Below, one piece after another: positions 1-11,990 of a stretch of 64,000 nt of DNA. Both the position numbers and the translations under genes were made by a program. The notes under the pieces are model-generated. The model worked only from the letters and a program-made list of their open reading frames with translations, searched no databases and had not been told where the DNA came from. Source of the DNA: Carettochelys insculpta (Eukaryota > Chordata > Testudines > Carettochelyidae); contig NC_134150.1 of the NCBI RefSeq assembly GCF_033958435.1, forward strand, positions 36,513,501 to 36,577,500. The letters run 5' to 3'. Numbering within the stretch: the first letter of the stretch is position 1; every line of letters begins with the position of its first letter.

Positions 1-1
1 A

Positions 2-982
2 AGGACCTCCACCAGGAGGACTTACGAACAGAAATGGACACGCTTTACAGCCTGGTGTTCCGGCAAACAGTTAGGTCCCCTTGACGTTCCTATAACTGTA
101 ATACTGGAATACCTATTGGACCTCAAACGAGACGGGCTTTCTCTCTCCTCGCTAAAGGTCCACCTCGCCGCTATATCAGCTTTTTGGCATAAAGAGGAAG
201 GGCTCACCGTATTCGCCCACCCTATCGTCACAAGGTTCTTGAAGGGGCTGGTAAACCTGTACCCCCCTCGAAAACCGCTGCCACCATCATGGAGTTTGGA
301 CTTGGTGCTCAACGTGCTATCGAGACCACCCTTCGAACCATTAGCCACAGTGCCCCTCCGACTCCTCACTATGAAAACAACCTTCCTTCTTGCGATTACG
401 TGAGCCCGCAGGGTGAGCGAGCTCACAGCAGTGATGGCAATGCCGCCCTGCACAGTATTCTCAAAGGAGGCAGTGATCTTACGGTTACACCCAGCCGTCG
501 TTCCAAAAGTTTACTCGGAGTTCCATCTTAACGAACCAATAGTTTTACCCTCATTTTACCCGAAGCCTCACAGCTCCAGCAAGGAGGCGCGCCTACATCT
601 CCTGGATGTGAGAAGGGCATTGGCCTTTTACATAGACATAAGTAAGTCCTTCCAGGAAACGGACAGGCTTCTGGTGTCTCTCGCTCCCAGGTCAAAAGGG
701 GAAGGCCTCTCTTCCCAGAGAATTTCAAAGCACATTGTGTCCTGTATAAAAATGTGCTACAAACTTTGAAAGACCCCTTTGCTGGCCCCACCTAGGGCTC
801 ACTCCACCAGGGCGGTGGTGGCATCAACAGCCTTCTTCAAGGGAATCCCGTTAAAAGACATCTGTAGTGCGGCGTCCTGGTCATCCTACGACACCTTCGC
901 CAAGCATTACGCCCTGCATCGGGTGTTCGATGAGGATACCCGTCTGTCGACAGCAGTCCTCTCGGCGGCAAGCTGCACATGA
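2..982 (+). pseudogene. DIRS-type tyrosine recombinase (C-terminal ~326 codons, two in-frame stops)
   Basis: One frame runs from base 2 to the TGA at 980-982 with no frameshift, broken only by TGA codons at 401-403 (codon 134) and 767-769 (codon 256). The N-terminal part reads as a core-binding domain (TRRTYEQKW near codon 5, then SLSSLKVHLAAISAF). The catalytic set is visible: the first Arg in ARRVSEL (codons 135-141), His267 and Arg270 in RAHSTRAV, and the nucleophile candidate Tyr303 in TFAKHYALH. In life this enzyme would integrate the circular or linear cDNA of the element. The two stops make this copy non-functional. The gene starts upstream of the window. Confidence 0.78.
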
Positions 983-1023
983 ATCGATTACCCACCTCCT
1001 TACTTGGGTTACTGCTGGGTAGT

Positions 1024-1128
1024 CACCTATTGTGGAGCACCCACGGGGACACTTGAAGAAGAAAGAGAAGTTACTCATCTGTAACTTCTCTTTCTTCTGT
1101 TCTTCGAGATGTGTCCCTGTGGGTGCTC
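1024..1128. repeat. DIRS internal complementary region / hairpin
   Basis: The arms 1032-1078 and 1085-1128 are nearly complementary and form a ~100 bp hairpin whose ends are GGAGCACCCAC and its complement. The sequence 1024-1052 recurs exactly, in direct orientation, at 1328-1356. In DIRS elements such complementary copies are thought to template completion of the terminal repeats during replication. Confidence 0.65.
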
Positions 1129-1327
1129 CACCACCCACCCATCCTCCCCGCTTCGGATCTCTGTCTGGTGTTTTTCAGGAGCATCCGAGGCGGTTGGTCA
1201 AGGAACTGGTGGGGACAGGATCACGCACATGACCAAGGGCGCGCAAGAGAGCGGCATGCATCGATGCATGCGCGATCCAATAGAAACTGCTAGAAGAATT
1301 CTGATCTGCGGTGCCGGGCGAGCCCAA

Positions 1328-1400
1328 CACCTATTGTGGAGCACCCACGGGGACACATCTCGAAGAACCATCATTACTACAGGTGAGTAACTTCTCTTTA
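1328..1400 (+). repeat. DIRS right terminal repeat
   Basis: This is a 29 bp exact direct copy of 1024-1052, then a stretch matching the complement of 1060-1128 (CACATCTCGAAGAAC, then GAGTAACTTCTCTTT). It is taken as the outer right terminal repeat. An 18 bp perfect palindrome, GCATGCATCGATGCATGC, lies at 1254-1271 between the recombinase and this repeat. Confidence 0.55.
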
Positions 1401-1590
1401 TGGTTCTGGTCTGTGACTGGGTTTCCTGTAAGCAGTATCATAACATCCTTCATCGCAAACCTCCCATGAAGTCAAAATAGGGATAAGTGCAAATAAGAAT
1501 ATATGGTGGCATAACAGCAGTGAGGTGGGTGTGATATCTATTTAGATATAGAAATAATTCATGTTTCCTACTCTGTCATGAAATTATGGA

Positions 1591-1990
1591 TGTTAGAGAT
1601 GGGCAAGACCTGTTCGAGCATCTTGTCCCTAATACATCCCCAGCCAAGCTCTCAATCCTGCCTACTCCATCTTGAGCAAATTTAAATAATCTCAAGTGTA
1701 GCTATTTGTAGTCAAAAAAGTTGCTATATAAGAGACCGGAAGCAGGAGTAAGTGGTTCACCCCAGAGTTCAATTATGCTTGGCTCTCTGCAGAAATAGGT
1801 TAGACTGAGGGAAGGCTCCAGACTGCCGCAGGAACAGAGGTCAGAATTGGTGGCTGTGTGTAAGAACTGAAAAAATTGCTAAACAGCCCTCTGTTGTTTA
1901 ACTCTTTTTGTGAATAAATGGTTTGTTTGCTCACTGCATCTCAGATTAAAATGGCCTGTCATCTCCTGCAGCTTTACCCACACAATAACA
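1591..1990 (+). mobile_element. possible solo LTR (400 bp)
   Basis: The segment begins TGTTAG and ends ATAACA (5 bp TGTTA/TAACA inverted ends). It carries a TATA-like TATATAAG at 1725-1732 and AATAAA at 1913-1918, in the order expected for U3-R-U5. No clear target-site duplication was found (flanks ATGGA and TACTA), so this is a candidate only. Confidence 0.35.
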
Positions 1991-3479
1991 TACTACCAGT
2001 TACAGGCACCTGACTTGAACAATGTTTATTGTGCAGGATACAGAACTCCTGACATTACTGTGCTGTCGCATTTCATGTAGAAAAATAAGTTCACTGCAAT
2101 GTACTTCCAGGCATAGAACTATCAAAGCAAGGATGTTTAGTTGCTTGGGCTATATTTACACTTTTCCATAGCTGTTTATTAAATAATAAGCCAATTTCTT
2201 AATTAAAGAACAAATGAATTTTTAGGGAAGTGGAAGACTCCCTTCTGGGTATTGAAGATCAGGTGCTCAAGTTTGTTTGTATAATTCTGTATCTAATTCT
2301 TTGCACAGGAAATTTTATTTATGCATTAGCTCAGCTAACAGGGATTGTATATATCTGTTTATGCATCTGTTTGTGTGCTCTCTGAGGGCAGGGTTGGCTT
2401 AAAAGATTCAGATGGCTTGAACACAAGGGATATCATTCATTAATGTAATCCATTAATTGAAAGGTGCTTCAGAATAATTTAGATGGTGTCAGAGAAAATG
2501 AACCCAAAAGAAACATATTCACATGCATGTCTATTCCAGAGCAGGATGGAATCTCATTCTTTTTTGATGTGCTACTGGCTGTAACAGATCTAGTCTTTTC
2601 CTGTTTATATAGACGTAAATTACTGGTTTTATATTTCGCCTTTCCATTTCCTGTTTGCCGGTTGCCAGCCCTGCAGGCTGCTCTGTGAGCTGTACTGTAA
2701 GTCAGTCTACTCTCAGCTTCCACTGAACTATATTTCATTTGACTCTGTTGCTGTGCATACAGAGCTTGATAAATCCCAACAGTGTGCAATCATGTGCCGT
2801 AAATTTATGATCTGATTTGGAGATGGATGAGCTTTGGTACATTATATGTGGGTCTGGCCTCTGTGCTGTCCTCCCCCTCACATGGATGTAAATCCTACTA
2901 TTGTGTTGCCAGGTATTATAACAATAGAACATCATTTCCAGTGACAGTAATACTATGGTGCAGTCAGTACTTCAAATGCTCAGTTGAGAAAGGCATATAA
3001 ATTGTCAGTGCAGGTGGGATTAGTCTGCCCTAGAATGGGATGTTGGTATCAGTCAACGGAAAGATGCACACTGCCTTTATTATCCGGGAATATGTCTACC
3101 TGAGTAGAAAATGGATTGTCTGAGACTGATAGCATTATTTTTTCCCTGTGATGGTTACTTTGATTTTTTAAATGTTTGTTATTTTAAAGACAAAGTGTCA
3201 GACACTTTTAGGATCCAAAATCAAGACTGATAATTTAGCCCCCGCCACCACCGTACACACTTTCTTTGACCCTAGACTTTTTTGAAATTTTCATGAACTT
3301 TCGGTATTTGTGGGGTCCAGAAGGACAGTGGATCCACAGACTAGGCATAGAACAAGAGAGGGGAACTGACAGCAAATGGAAGTGACTGACAGGGTGAAAT
3401 GAGTAGTAAGTAAAATGTAAACAAATGAGCAAAAATAAAAGTAGCATTTTCAAGTTTGTTTATATGAGTGCATTTGCAA
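1991..3479. other. unique AT-rich DNA, no gene seen
   Basis: The open frames at 2464-2789 on both strands have no recognisable motif, and no splice-bounded exon was apparent. No repeat family was recognised. Confidence 0.5.
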
Positions 3480-3481
3480 TA

Positions 3482-3805
3482 CAGGTTGAAACTCTGTAGT
3501 CCAGAACTCTTTTGTCCAGTAATACCCATAATCTAGCATGATTGTAGTTAGCTGGAGGATCACTTATCATTGGTGTGGACAAGGTACCTGAGGTCCCCTA
3601 AAGTTTATTTACAGCCACCAATCCTGGCTCTGTGTTCTGTGCTGTTGTTTAGATTTAATTTACCCCAACGGTCTTCTAAGAGCCCAGTAAACACTGGAAG
3701 TGTTGATAATGCTGCTAGACAATTTTGACCTCCTATGGTCTGGCAAATTCTCTCATTGAGCATGGGTCAGGTCCAAAGAGTACCACATTAGAGAAATTCA
3801 ACTTG
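3482..3805. mobile_element. Tigger/pogo-like MITE, TA-flanked
   Basis: The left terminus CAGGTTGAAACTCTG is matched by the inverted right terminus (TTCAACTTG preceded by GAGAAA). TA dinucleotides flank both ends (3480-3481 and 3806-3807), as for Tc1/mariner/pogo elements. The right two thirds match a second copy at 42684-42900. There is no coding capacity; it would depend on a transposase elsewhere. Confidence 0.65.
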
Positions 3806-4472
3806 TACTATTCATCCCTTAATATGTACAATAGTGTAAAACTGTACAGGCTCAACTGGGAGGACAATGGATGTTAAAAAGGATGACTTGGCCTTATGTG
3901 CAATTTAGGTGTATGCAGTGGGCATGTGTGCATGAAAATATTCAATGTGGACACAGGGTTGTGGCTACTGTGTGTTCAAGCTGGGTGGAAACATACTTCC
4001 ATCTGGTGGCTTTCAACAATTGTCCGTCAAAGAGAGAGAGAAACTGAAGTGTGTGTGTGACATTGTTTGTGTGTGTTTTTGAAAAATCAAGGCCTTTGTT
4101 ACCAAGTGAGTACAGCCACTGGGCTTTACGTGGTATAAAACTGACAGACATGTTCTTTACTTTATCCCAAGAATATTGCAAAAGAAACTAAGGACTTGAA
4201 CCTATATTCCTTGCACAGCTACAGTTTACACTGGTGTTAGGGAGTGTACTGCATATGTAAAGAATGTAGGATCAGGATCTGAATTCAGCACAGACAATGC
4301 ACAGTGAATGTGGAATCCTAAAATGAAGGCTTTTTTTGATTTTATCTACCTTTGGTGGGATAATTTTTTGAAAGCTGCTGGTAAGAAACATGTTTTAAAG
4401 ATCAATTTGAAGATTAGAGTGGGACATTATCTAACACAATACTTTTGCTTTATGGCAACACAAAAACTGATA
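3806..4472. other. unique DNA with one short palindromic-repeat scrap
   Basis: Mostly featureless. Around 4220-4275 there is a fragment resembling half of a reptilian palindromic repeat built around ACACTGGTGT. No exon was recognised. Confidence 0.4.
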
Positions 4473-4535
4473 TAGTAAGAGCTCAGTCATCTGGTGCCTG
4501 GATAACTGGCACATTGAATTAACCGACATGCCTTG

Positions 4536-4797
4536 TGTCGCGGGCGAAAAGTGAAAACACGCTTAAAGGTGCCTCACAGCCCGCTGTTTGTTCGGAACCC
4601 CAGGAACCTACCCTCAAGGAGGGACGATGGTGCAAACTGCAGACCCGCCCCACTCCCCAGACAGGTGAGAGAACCTGAGGCAGTGCACGTGACCTCCTAG
4701 ATCTCACTTAGCCCCCCTGGCATGCAGGGGCCGACGACAGAGAGAGGGAGAGAGTGAACACCATTTAAAGGAAGCAAAACGGGGGAATTTATTGAAG

Positions 4798-4844
<47 letters not shown>

Positions 4845-6150
4845 AATAACTTAACACTAAATAGATTACATTTACAGTACACACAAGATTGATTAAAAAT
4901 ACCCACAGACTATCAAGCTATGTTTCTGGGCTGGGTCGCTACTCCCGGCCCAAGTGGCTGGCGGTAGAGGCTGCTGGAGAACAGCCTCCTTTAAAACCCC
5001 AGCCTTTTCCCCGTGGGCTCCGACCTCCATTCGGGAGAAATTGGCAGGTAGGTGGTACCACTTCCCACCCGCAATAGTAGCAAGGTAGTTTGAGGAATTG
5101 GGCTGGGATAGGAAAATCAATACTTAACTATTAACAATAGTACCTAACTGCTTTTGCTAACACTAGAAAACAACAGACAATTAGTAATAACTATATACAA
5201 TTAAATATTGACCAAATATAATATGCCTGGGAGTTTAAGCCCAACCCTCAAGGGGTCAGACCCTCAGGGGCTGCGGCCGACTCGTCAGCCCACCACGCAG
5301 CAGAGGAAGCTACCCCCTGCTTCCCTGATGGGGACCCCGATATCCCAGGTGGTTTTAAATGGGAGTGTCTAGTTTTATTACATGTCTTGTCCGGTGAGCA
5401 AGATTAGGTGAGTGGTCGCGTCTGGTTGTCAAAGCCGATAAAGAGGGGTCGTGTCCTATGGTCGAGTCCAGTAGAGAAGTCGATGAGGTAAACGCACGCA
5501 CAGGTGGTGGAGTGGTTGGAGGAGCGACGATGGCGAGCTGGTGTTGGTGGGCTTCTAGTTTCCCCACTGGGTATGCAGTACCCGTGACTGGAGCTACGGG
5601 CCAGTTCGCCACCCAGTGAGTACGCTAAGAAGCCCACTTGCCACTCCTGGATGCAAACGCGGTGCTCGTGTGCAGTGAGGCGCTGGAGCGTTGGCGCCGC
5701 TTCTTAGCTGACAGGCTGCCCCTGAGGCAAGCTGCAGCTGTAGTGTTGTTTCAGCGCGAGGGCAGAGCCGCCTGAGGGGAGGGCACCACAGTGAATTCAG
5801 CTCTTCACTCAAATGAGCCGGCCTCAGGAACAGCGGACGCCTGGTGGCCAACGCTCTCCTGTATTGGGTCTCCCAGCACCCAAGGGCCACAGAATGTGCT
5901 GCGAGCCCCGGATTTATAGAGAGTTCTCATGATTATTTATTAGGTCATTTTAATATCCATGATGCTACACACCTGTCTTCAACCAGGTCCTCTGCGTTGC
6001 CAAAGGTGCTAGAAAAGCTTACCTTGGGCCAATCAGAGGCCTGGAATTTAAACCCATGATAATGTATAATTCATGAGTTCACGTTACCGGGGAAACCAAC
6101 TGACTCAGAGTGACCATTGGGGGGGGGTTGCTAAATGGCAGCCTATAACA
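4536..6150 (-). mobile_element. putative solo LTR, 1.6 kb, minus strand
   Basis: Read on the minus strand the segment begins TGTTATAGGC (6150) and ends CGCGACA (4536), i.e. TG...CA ends. A TATA-like CTATAAATCC lies near 5910. AATAAA signals lie near 5375 and 4787 on that strand. The immediate flanks CTTG and CTTT differ at one of four bases, consistent with an eroded 4 bp duplication. No gag, pol or env frame is present. The length is unusual for a solo LTR, and the retroelement class is undetermined. Confidence 0.5.
4801..4838. repeat. (TA)n microsatellite
   Basis: About 19 uninterrupted TA units lie inside the putative LTR. They are probably polymorphic in length. Confidence 0.95.
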
Positions 6151-6438
6151 CTTTAGTTTTTTCATGTACCTGCATAGATTTTAACACAGCCAGAGGCTTG
6201 TTTCCCCTGACACACGGGGGCGATAATGCCCAGGGATAAAAATCCCTGGCACCTTGGACTAGCTGGGGCCAGCTGCCATGAGACTGGATACCGAGACGGG
6301 GCTTGCTGCCATGGGGCCATTTATCTAGCAGCAGCAGGGCTGGTGGAGCAGGGCTACAAGACCTGCTCCTATATCTGGCACAATTGATTATCTGGAACCC
6401 CCAATTCCCTAGGGGTGGCAGACAATAGAACCTTACTG

Positions 6439-8141
6439 TAATTATCTAATACAATGGATTAACTTTGCAGCAATGAAATATTCTATAACTGATCACTTTT
6501 ATGACTGATATCAAAATTAAGTCTTATACTATTTTTAAAATTCTTACTAGAAGACGGAAAAGTCTTCTGGCTTACCTGAAGAGTCAGGAGAACTGTGTTT
6601 TCATTCACCTGTGTCACCCTGATATCTAACTTCAATTTTTCTGACTCACTTTTCCCATCTGTAAAATAAGGGTGTAATTATTTAAGATATTTTTTCATTC
6701 AATTTGTTTTAGTCAGAAAATACCATTTTAGCAAAAATGAAATTTGTCTTGGCAATGTACCAGTTTTGATGAAACTTTCATTGTTCACCATTAAAATTTT
6801 TAAAGAAGTCTGAAGCAACATAGTCATTAAACCCTTCAACCTTCTTGATTTCATCAATTACTAGCTCTTCTCCACTAAGTAGAGAACTTATACTTCTGTT
6901 TGTCTCTTTTGTCCTCATGCATTTAAAGAACCACTGCTTAGTGCTTTTATGTCTGTTGCTATGTGTAACTCATTTATGCCTTCAGGTTTCTGATTTTGTC
7001 CCTACATTCTTTTGTACTCCTGTTTAACAATTTTTTTTATGTTTTCCACTCAATGTAGCCTTTCTACCACATATTCAATGAACAGTCATAAATAAGTGCA
7101 AAATGTTAGTGCAGTGATATTATAAATAATATATCTGTTCCAGCTGCCTCTGTGTTTGGAGCAAAATCTATGTTGTTGGCCATCAAATTTATATATTATC
7201 TAAGATCAACAAATGCCTCAAATAAAACATTTAAAGCCTATCCTATGTATAATTTTCTGATTTTACTTGATTGTGATCACATTTTCACCTAGATTATCTA
7301 TCAGCTACAGAGGAGTTATTCCTGATTTATTTTAGTGTAAATTAGGTCAGAATCAGTCTTTGACTGTTTTTTTTAAACAAGTTGCTTTTATTATACATGC
7401 AATCATAATAAAAATGTACTGTTTTTATAGAAGTTTCTTTATAGTGCTAATGATTTCTGATTCTTATGATTTCCCTAGTGGGTTGACAGCCTTGTTTTAA
7501 AGGGAGTTTAGAATTGGCAATATTAGTCTATTTAGGTCTAACATTTACTAGCTTTGATGTATATATCAAAGTCAGTATAACGATGCAAAGTGTTATAAGT
7601 CTCAGGCATGTATAAGAGCTAATCACAGAATGTAAAAGGTTCAGCTTCTCAGCTGTTGTAAATCTTTACCTCAATGGATTTATGCCTATTAACATGAGAT
7701 GATAATTTGCTCCAGAATTATAATGGTATTGTTCAAAGCATCAGTCACTCATTAGATTTTGAAAATGTTTATTGGTGGAAAAATATTCAATTGCACAATC
7801 ATAACTAGCAACGCTTATTCTCATTCACCTATGCAAATTTAAAATGTTTCTATATTGTTAACTTCAATGACTGTTTATCAAACAGAACAGAAATTATATA
7901 TAGAATATCCAGCTCTCTATAGACAAATAGTAGTTAAATCCAGCTGTAATATATCATCCTGGAGATTTCAGAGCAACTGCAATAAAATAACTTACCTTAT
8001 TAATTTATGGCATGAAATCCTTATGTCTGCATCTCTGCTTTTCAGATATAATCACAGGTGAATAGTCTTCTATCACTTATGGAAAAATGGGCTCAAATAC
8101 AAGACTAGCAGCCAGAAATTTCTGAGTTCTGAACTAGAACA
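6439..8141. other. AT-rich unique DNA with a MIR-like scrap
   Basis: No gene was recognised. At about 6570-6690, CCCATCTGTAAAATAAGGG preceded by a degraded tRNA-SINE-like body resembles the core/3' part of an ancient MIR SINE on the plus strand. Confidence 0.45.
6570..6690 (+). repeat. MIR-like SINE fragment
   Basis: The CATCTGTAAAATAAGGG motif and the preceding sequence fit the MIR family. The copy is old and strongly diverged. Confidence 0.4.
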
Positions 8142-8424
8142 GGTATACACTACAGGGTTAACTTGACCTACGCCGTGGAACTCCTGTTATTTACATAGCT
8201 GGAGTCAATATAGCTTAGGTTGACTTATTTCAGTATCTAAATTATGCTGGGTCGATAAGAGAAACTGTCTTTAGTGTACCTTATATGTCTCATTCTAATG
8301 GAGTACTACAGGTGACGGGAAAGTGATCAGTGGTAGATTTAGCATGTCTTTACTTGAACCGCTAAATCAAGTCCCAGTGCATTGATTGTCATGGTGTTGA
8401 TCTCCCAGTAGTGGAGACATACCC
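8142..8424. mobile_element. palindromic MITE, GTCTACAC-terminal superfamily
   Basis: Its ends are GGTATACACTAC and GTAGTGGAGACATACCC, and its interior motifs (CTGGAGTCAATATAGCTTAGG and similar) form imperfect complementary pairs. It is a diverged relative of the elements at 12658-12941 and 60168-60426. It has no coding capacity. Confidence 0.55.
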
Positions 8425-9203
8425 TTCGATAAGGATTGTCTTGTGGCTATGACATTTAGTTCTTGAGCATCAATGTCCCAGGTATGCAAAAAAGAATAAC
8501 ACTTGTTTACCTGTTTCATCTGAGTGTTATAAGATCTAATTGCTTTTGACCTGTGGGGTGCTAAGCATGTCAGTTCTCACTGATATTGTTATAGCAGGGT
8601 CAGTGAATGGAACACCCCAGGTGAGATGCTCATTTGGTGCAAATTGGAAAAGCTCGATTGCCTGCAATTAAGCAAATATGAGACCAGTTGATGGTTTGGT
8701 TTGTTAGTGGAGCTGGCTGGTAAATGCTGTTTTTTTCATCATAGATAATTTCAGCGAAGATGTGAAAAAGGTCCAATGAAATTGTTCTTATTAAAAAAAG
8801 GAAAAAGGGAAAAATTGGCTGAAAATGACAATAAGGAATTTTCAACGTGAATGAGTTTGGCTTTCAGACAATAATCTATTTTTTTCCTGCAGAAAGCACT
8901 TTGGGGAGGCAAGAAATCATCCCAGAATTCCACTTTGCGTTAAAAATCTATTTAAATGGGACTTTTTGCTCAGTTCTACCTACTTCTGAAAATGCAAACA
9001 TCATCTTTGTTTTACAAGAGTGTTAAGGTGTTACAGATGTTACATTAGCCTGACTTTCTCCTAGATATTCCCACCAGAACCAGCAATGTGTTTCTTGACA
9101 GGTCCCCAAATATAAATTTTATAAATATAGCCATTTCTCATCTAAGATAAAGAGAAAATGAACATTATTTTTTAACAAGTAATTCAGTGGGAATTATAGA
9201 TTG
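8425..9203. other. unique AT-rich DNA, nothing recognised
   Basis: No exon, RNA gene or clear repeat was seen. Confidence 0.5.
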
Positions 9204-9613
9204 GTCCAGCACCCTTAGGACCTCAGTGGTCCTGGATGAAAGATTTTCTCAGACCTGGGGAGGTAAATGACCCCCTCCGTCCCTGGCTACGCCCATTGGC
9301 CTGCCACAGTGGGCTCCCCCAGATTGGTGTGGGACTACTGGAGGGGCTGCCAGCTCCCTGACCCCAGCTCCCTGTGCCAGGCTGCCAGGAGTCTGTTGGC
9401 TTGTGGCTCCCTGCTGGTGGCTGCAAGCTCTCCAACTCTGGCTCTGGGCAGGGCTGCCAGCTCCATGCCATGGTGCTGGGGGATGCTGGCGCACAAGCCA
9501 TGGCTCTGCATGGGGCTGCTGGAGGACACTGCCCCCTGCAGGGCTGCCGGGAGGCCAGCTTGGGTGCCTTCCTTCCCTGGCCCTCTGGTCCAGGAGCATC
9601 CCTTATCCTTCCA
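9204..9613. repeat. GC-rich MITE/minisatellite-like block
   Basis: This is an island of higher GC with recurring GGGCTGCCAGCTCC-like units, bounded by GGTCCAGCACCCTTAGGA and CATCCCTTATCCTTCC. These ends resemble the inverted ends of Tigger-like MITEs. The several overlapping open frames here arise from low-complexity GC composition and show no protein motif. Confidence 0.4.
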
Positions 9614-11940
9614 GGTGAGGAATTTTGCCAGAACAGAGAATGCAGTTTTTTTAGAGGTGCAACCTGTTTGTTTTTTTAAATTAAATGTTTTCCTGCCGTG
9701 AAACTCACCCCCAGAGTCTATTATCAACTTCCAAGATCCAAGGGATATGCAAAACATGAATACAGAGCATACAGAGAGAAAAAAATGGTGTTCTAATATC
9801 TTTCTGATTTAAATATAAAAAAATATTGTTTGTAATGGTGGTAGGATAATTTCCTTTTATATGGTTGTTAACCAGTGAGCCTCTTTTTGAAACACAATTA
9901 TTTTAATTAATGACAGGATCTGAAATACAATACAGGCTTTGTCCATAGGGTCATATGATTGCTCCTTCCTTGAACATCCATTATGGATTATTTTTGAGAG
10001 CACTCTGGAGGATAATGTTATCAAATAGACAGTCAAACAGTAATTCTTAGCTTCACTGCTTTCAACTTTTAAAGGCCAGATTATACTTGACCTTAGACTA
10101 GGGGTTGATTTTTTTGCAGAGGGGCAGAAAAAGTGAATTAAGTTTGTCTGGCTTTCTTGATCATGTTTTTTCCAACTTTACTCAAAGATATATTGATTTG
10201 CTGCCCTAAGCAGTAATCTATCATTTTATACTGCCAAACAATCTTGAACTTAGAACAGTTGCCTGAGATCAATATATTTGTATAGTTTTATAGTCTGGAA
10301 TGCTTGTTATTAGGTTACAAACATTGGTAGAACAAGCATTCTGTTAGGTTTCATTGAAGCCGAGGCACTTATCCTCTCTTCCGTTATATGTTTATTGATA
10401 CTGAGGAAGTTATCCATTGAAGGTTATACTTTATTACTTAATTTCTCTATCTAACTGCATGTCTCTGTTCATCAAACCTGACATTTTGTGTCATGTGTAT
10501 CCAAAATGTTTGAAAGGCACATGAAACATTCAGATTAAAAGACTTGCACATCAAAAGGGAAGCAAATACCTTGAAGTGCATTTTTGTCAGGTGACCATCC
10601 ACGCTCCTCTTTAGTAAGTACAGCTAAACAAGGTCATACTGAATTATTGGTGAAATTCATGCAGGAGAACTGGATCCATTTTAGGGGGAAGGTCAGTGTC
10701 CCCCCTCCCTAAATGTAGACTGAAGATGAGGCATAGCATGGAGGCATAGCATAGCATGGCCTTGGAGAAATCTCTAGTTGCCTCAAATCCATTCATACAG
10801 CATGCACAGTGTCCACAAAGGTTCCACAACTTTGACTGGCTTTTGTCCAGAGCCTTCCTTATGAAATTAAGTTACTACATCATAAAACTTTAATGTTACT
10901 TTATTTGCAGTCAGATGTAATTGTGCAGTGCCCACAGCTCCGTTGCTCAGGAGCATGATCAATAAAAGTATTGATTTAATTCCAAAAGCTCTTCACAGTG
11001 AGTTCTCTCTCTAGGCTTCCACGCCACTTTCTCTGCTTCTCAAACATTGTTGGGGTGTGGTGTGTAGAATCATGGTAAGTAGATATATTTCAATTAAAAT
11101 GCTGTGTAACACTATAAAGTATCAAATCAAAGTCCTAAACTGCACTTGTGCCTGATCCTAGAATGTTTATGCCCATACCCATTGTTCATAGAAATCATTG
11201 GTTTCACTGGACATGAGAATGGCCTTTATTATCCACCAAAGTACTTGATAGTTAATGGATTACCCATAATCCTAATTGTGGTGATTGTTAATGTTTGCAG
11301 GATCCAACCCCTAATCCTACAGATTATTCAGGTTAGGCAGTAAACACTGCAACCACTAGTAAGCATTTGCAGTATTGGTAGCACTAGATTTTTTATGGGA
11401 CTGGAGCCAGCATAGATCTTAAAAGAGAATCTTCCAACATAGTTGTGTGAACAGTTCGTGCTTTTGGTTTCTTCCCTTGACAGAGAGCAGTTCATCATTT
11501 TAAGGGAGAAAAATGACTTCCTACTAAATTATTTGATATCTAACTATACTTAGACACTCTGGTACTGAGCATCTGATTTCAGTGTTCCTCATCTAGCAGG
11601 ATTAGTCGTGTAGATCAATGGAGTTTCTTCAACATTTGAGACATTTCTGCACAGAGCAGATTTCACTGTTTGTGATGCATTTTTCATGGCTGTGAATTTG
11701 ATAAGACCTTACTTATGCGGCAGATGTTCACATCAGAAAGCCACCACAGAGCTCTTGTTGGAAAATTAGGCATAAGCCCCCTAGAAACCAACTTTCTGTA
11801 CATAACTGTTTCTCATGAACTCTGCTGAATGTAGCTGTGTAGGAAATAGTTTTCTTGTCACAATAAAATTGTCTAGAAAATGTTCCTGTTTAAAAAAAAG
11901 GTTTAAATTTTGAAAGCTTTCACACATGCCTCCACGTGCA

Positions 11941-11990
<50 letters not shown>

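Larger units (their letters stand above)
1..1400 (+). mobile_element. DIRS-like tyrosine-recombinase retrotransposon, decayed 3' end
   Basis: The segment combines a tyrosine recombinase reading frame (2-982) with a downstream cluster of direct and inverted copies of one ~65-70 bp sequence, at 1024-1128 and 1328-1397. This order, recombinase then terminal repeat plus internal complementary region, is the 3' architecture of DIRS-type retroelements, which integrate by recombinase and leave no target duplication. The rest of the element (gag, RT/RNase H) would lie upstream of the window. The 3' limit near 1400 is where terminal-repeat similarity ends. Family assignment rests on the recombinase motifs and repeat layout seen here. 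Confidence 0.75.
4473..6438. mobile_element. Tigger-like MITE split by an LTR insertion
   Basis: The left part 4473-4535 starts TAGTAAGAGCTC. The right part 6151-6438 ends with the inverted counterpart (GAACCTTACTG). TA flanks both outer ends (4471-4472 and 6439-6440). Both halves contain CTGGCACA-TTGA-like segments. The 1.6 kb between them has LTR character, so the MITE predates that insertion. Confidence 0.5.

Noticed and set aside
1251..1275. 18 bp perfect palindrome as an operator or origin
   Set aside because: It lies within a DIRS-like element and has no supporting context for a regulatory role.
9223..9757. Several overlapping open frames of 90-144 codons
   Set aside because: They coincide with a GC-rich low-complexity block bounded by MITE-like ends. 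They are Pro/Gly/Trp/Ser-rich in all frames and show no domain.
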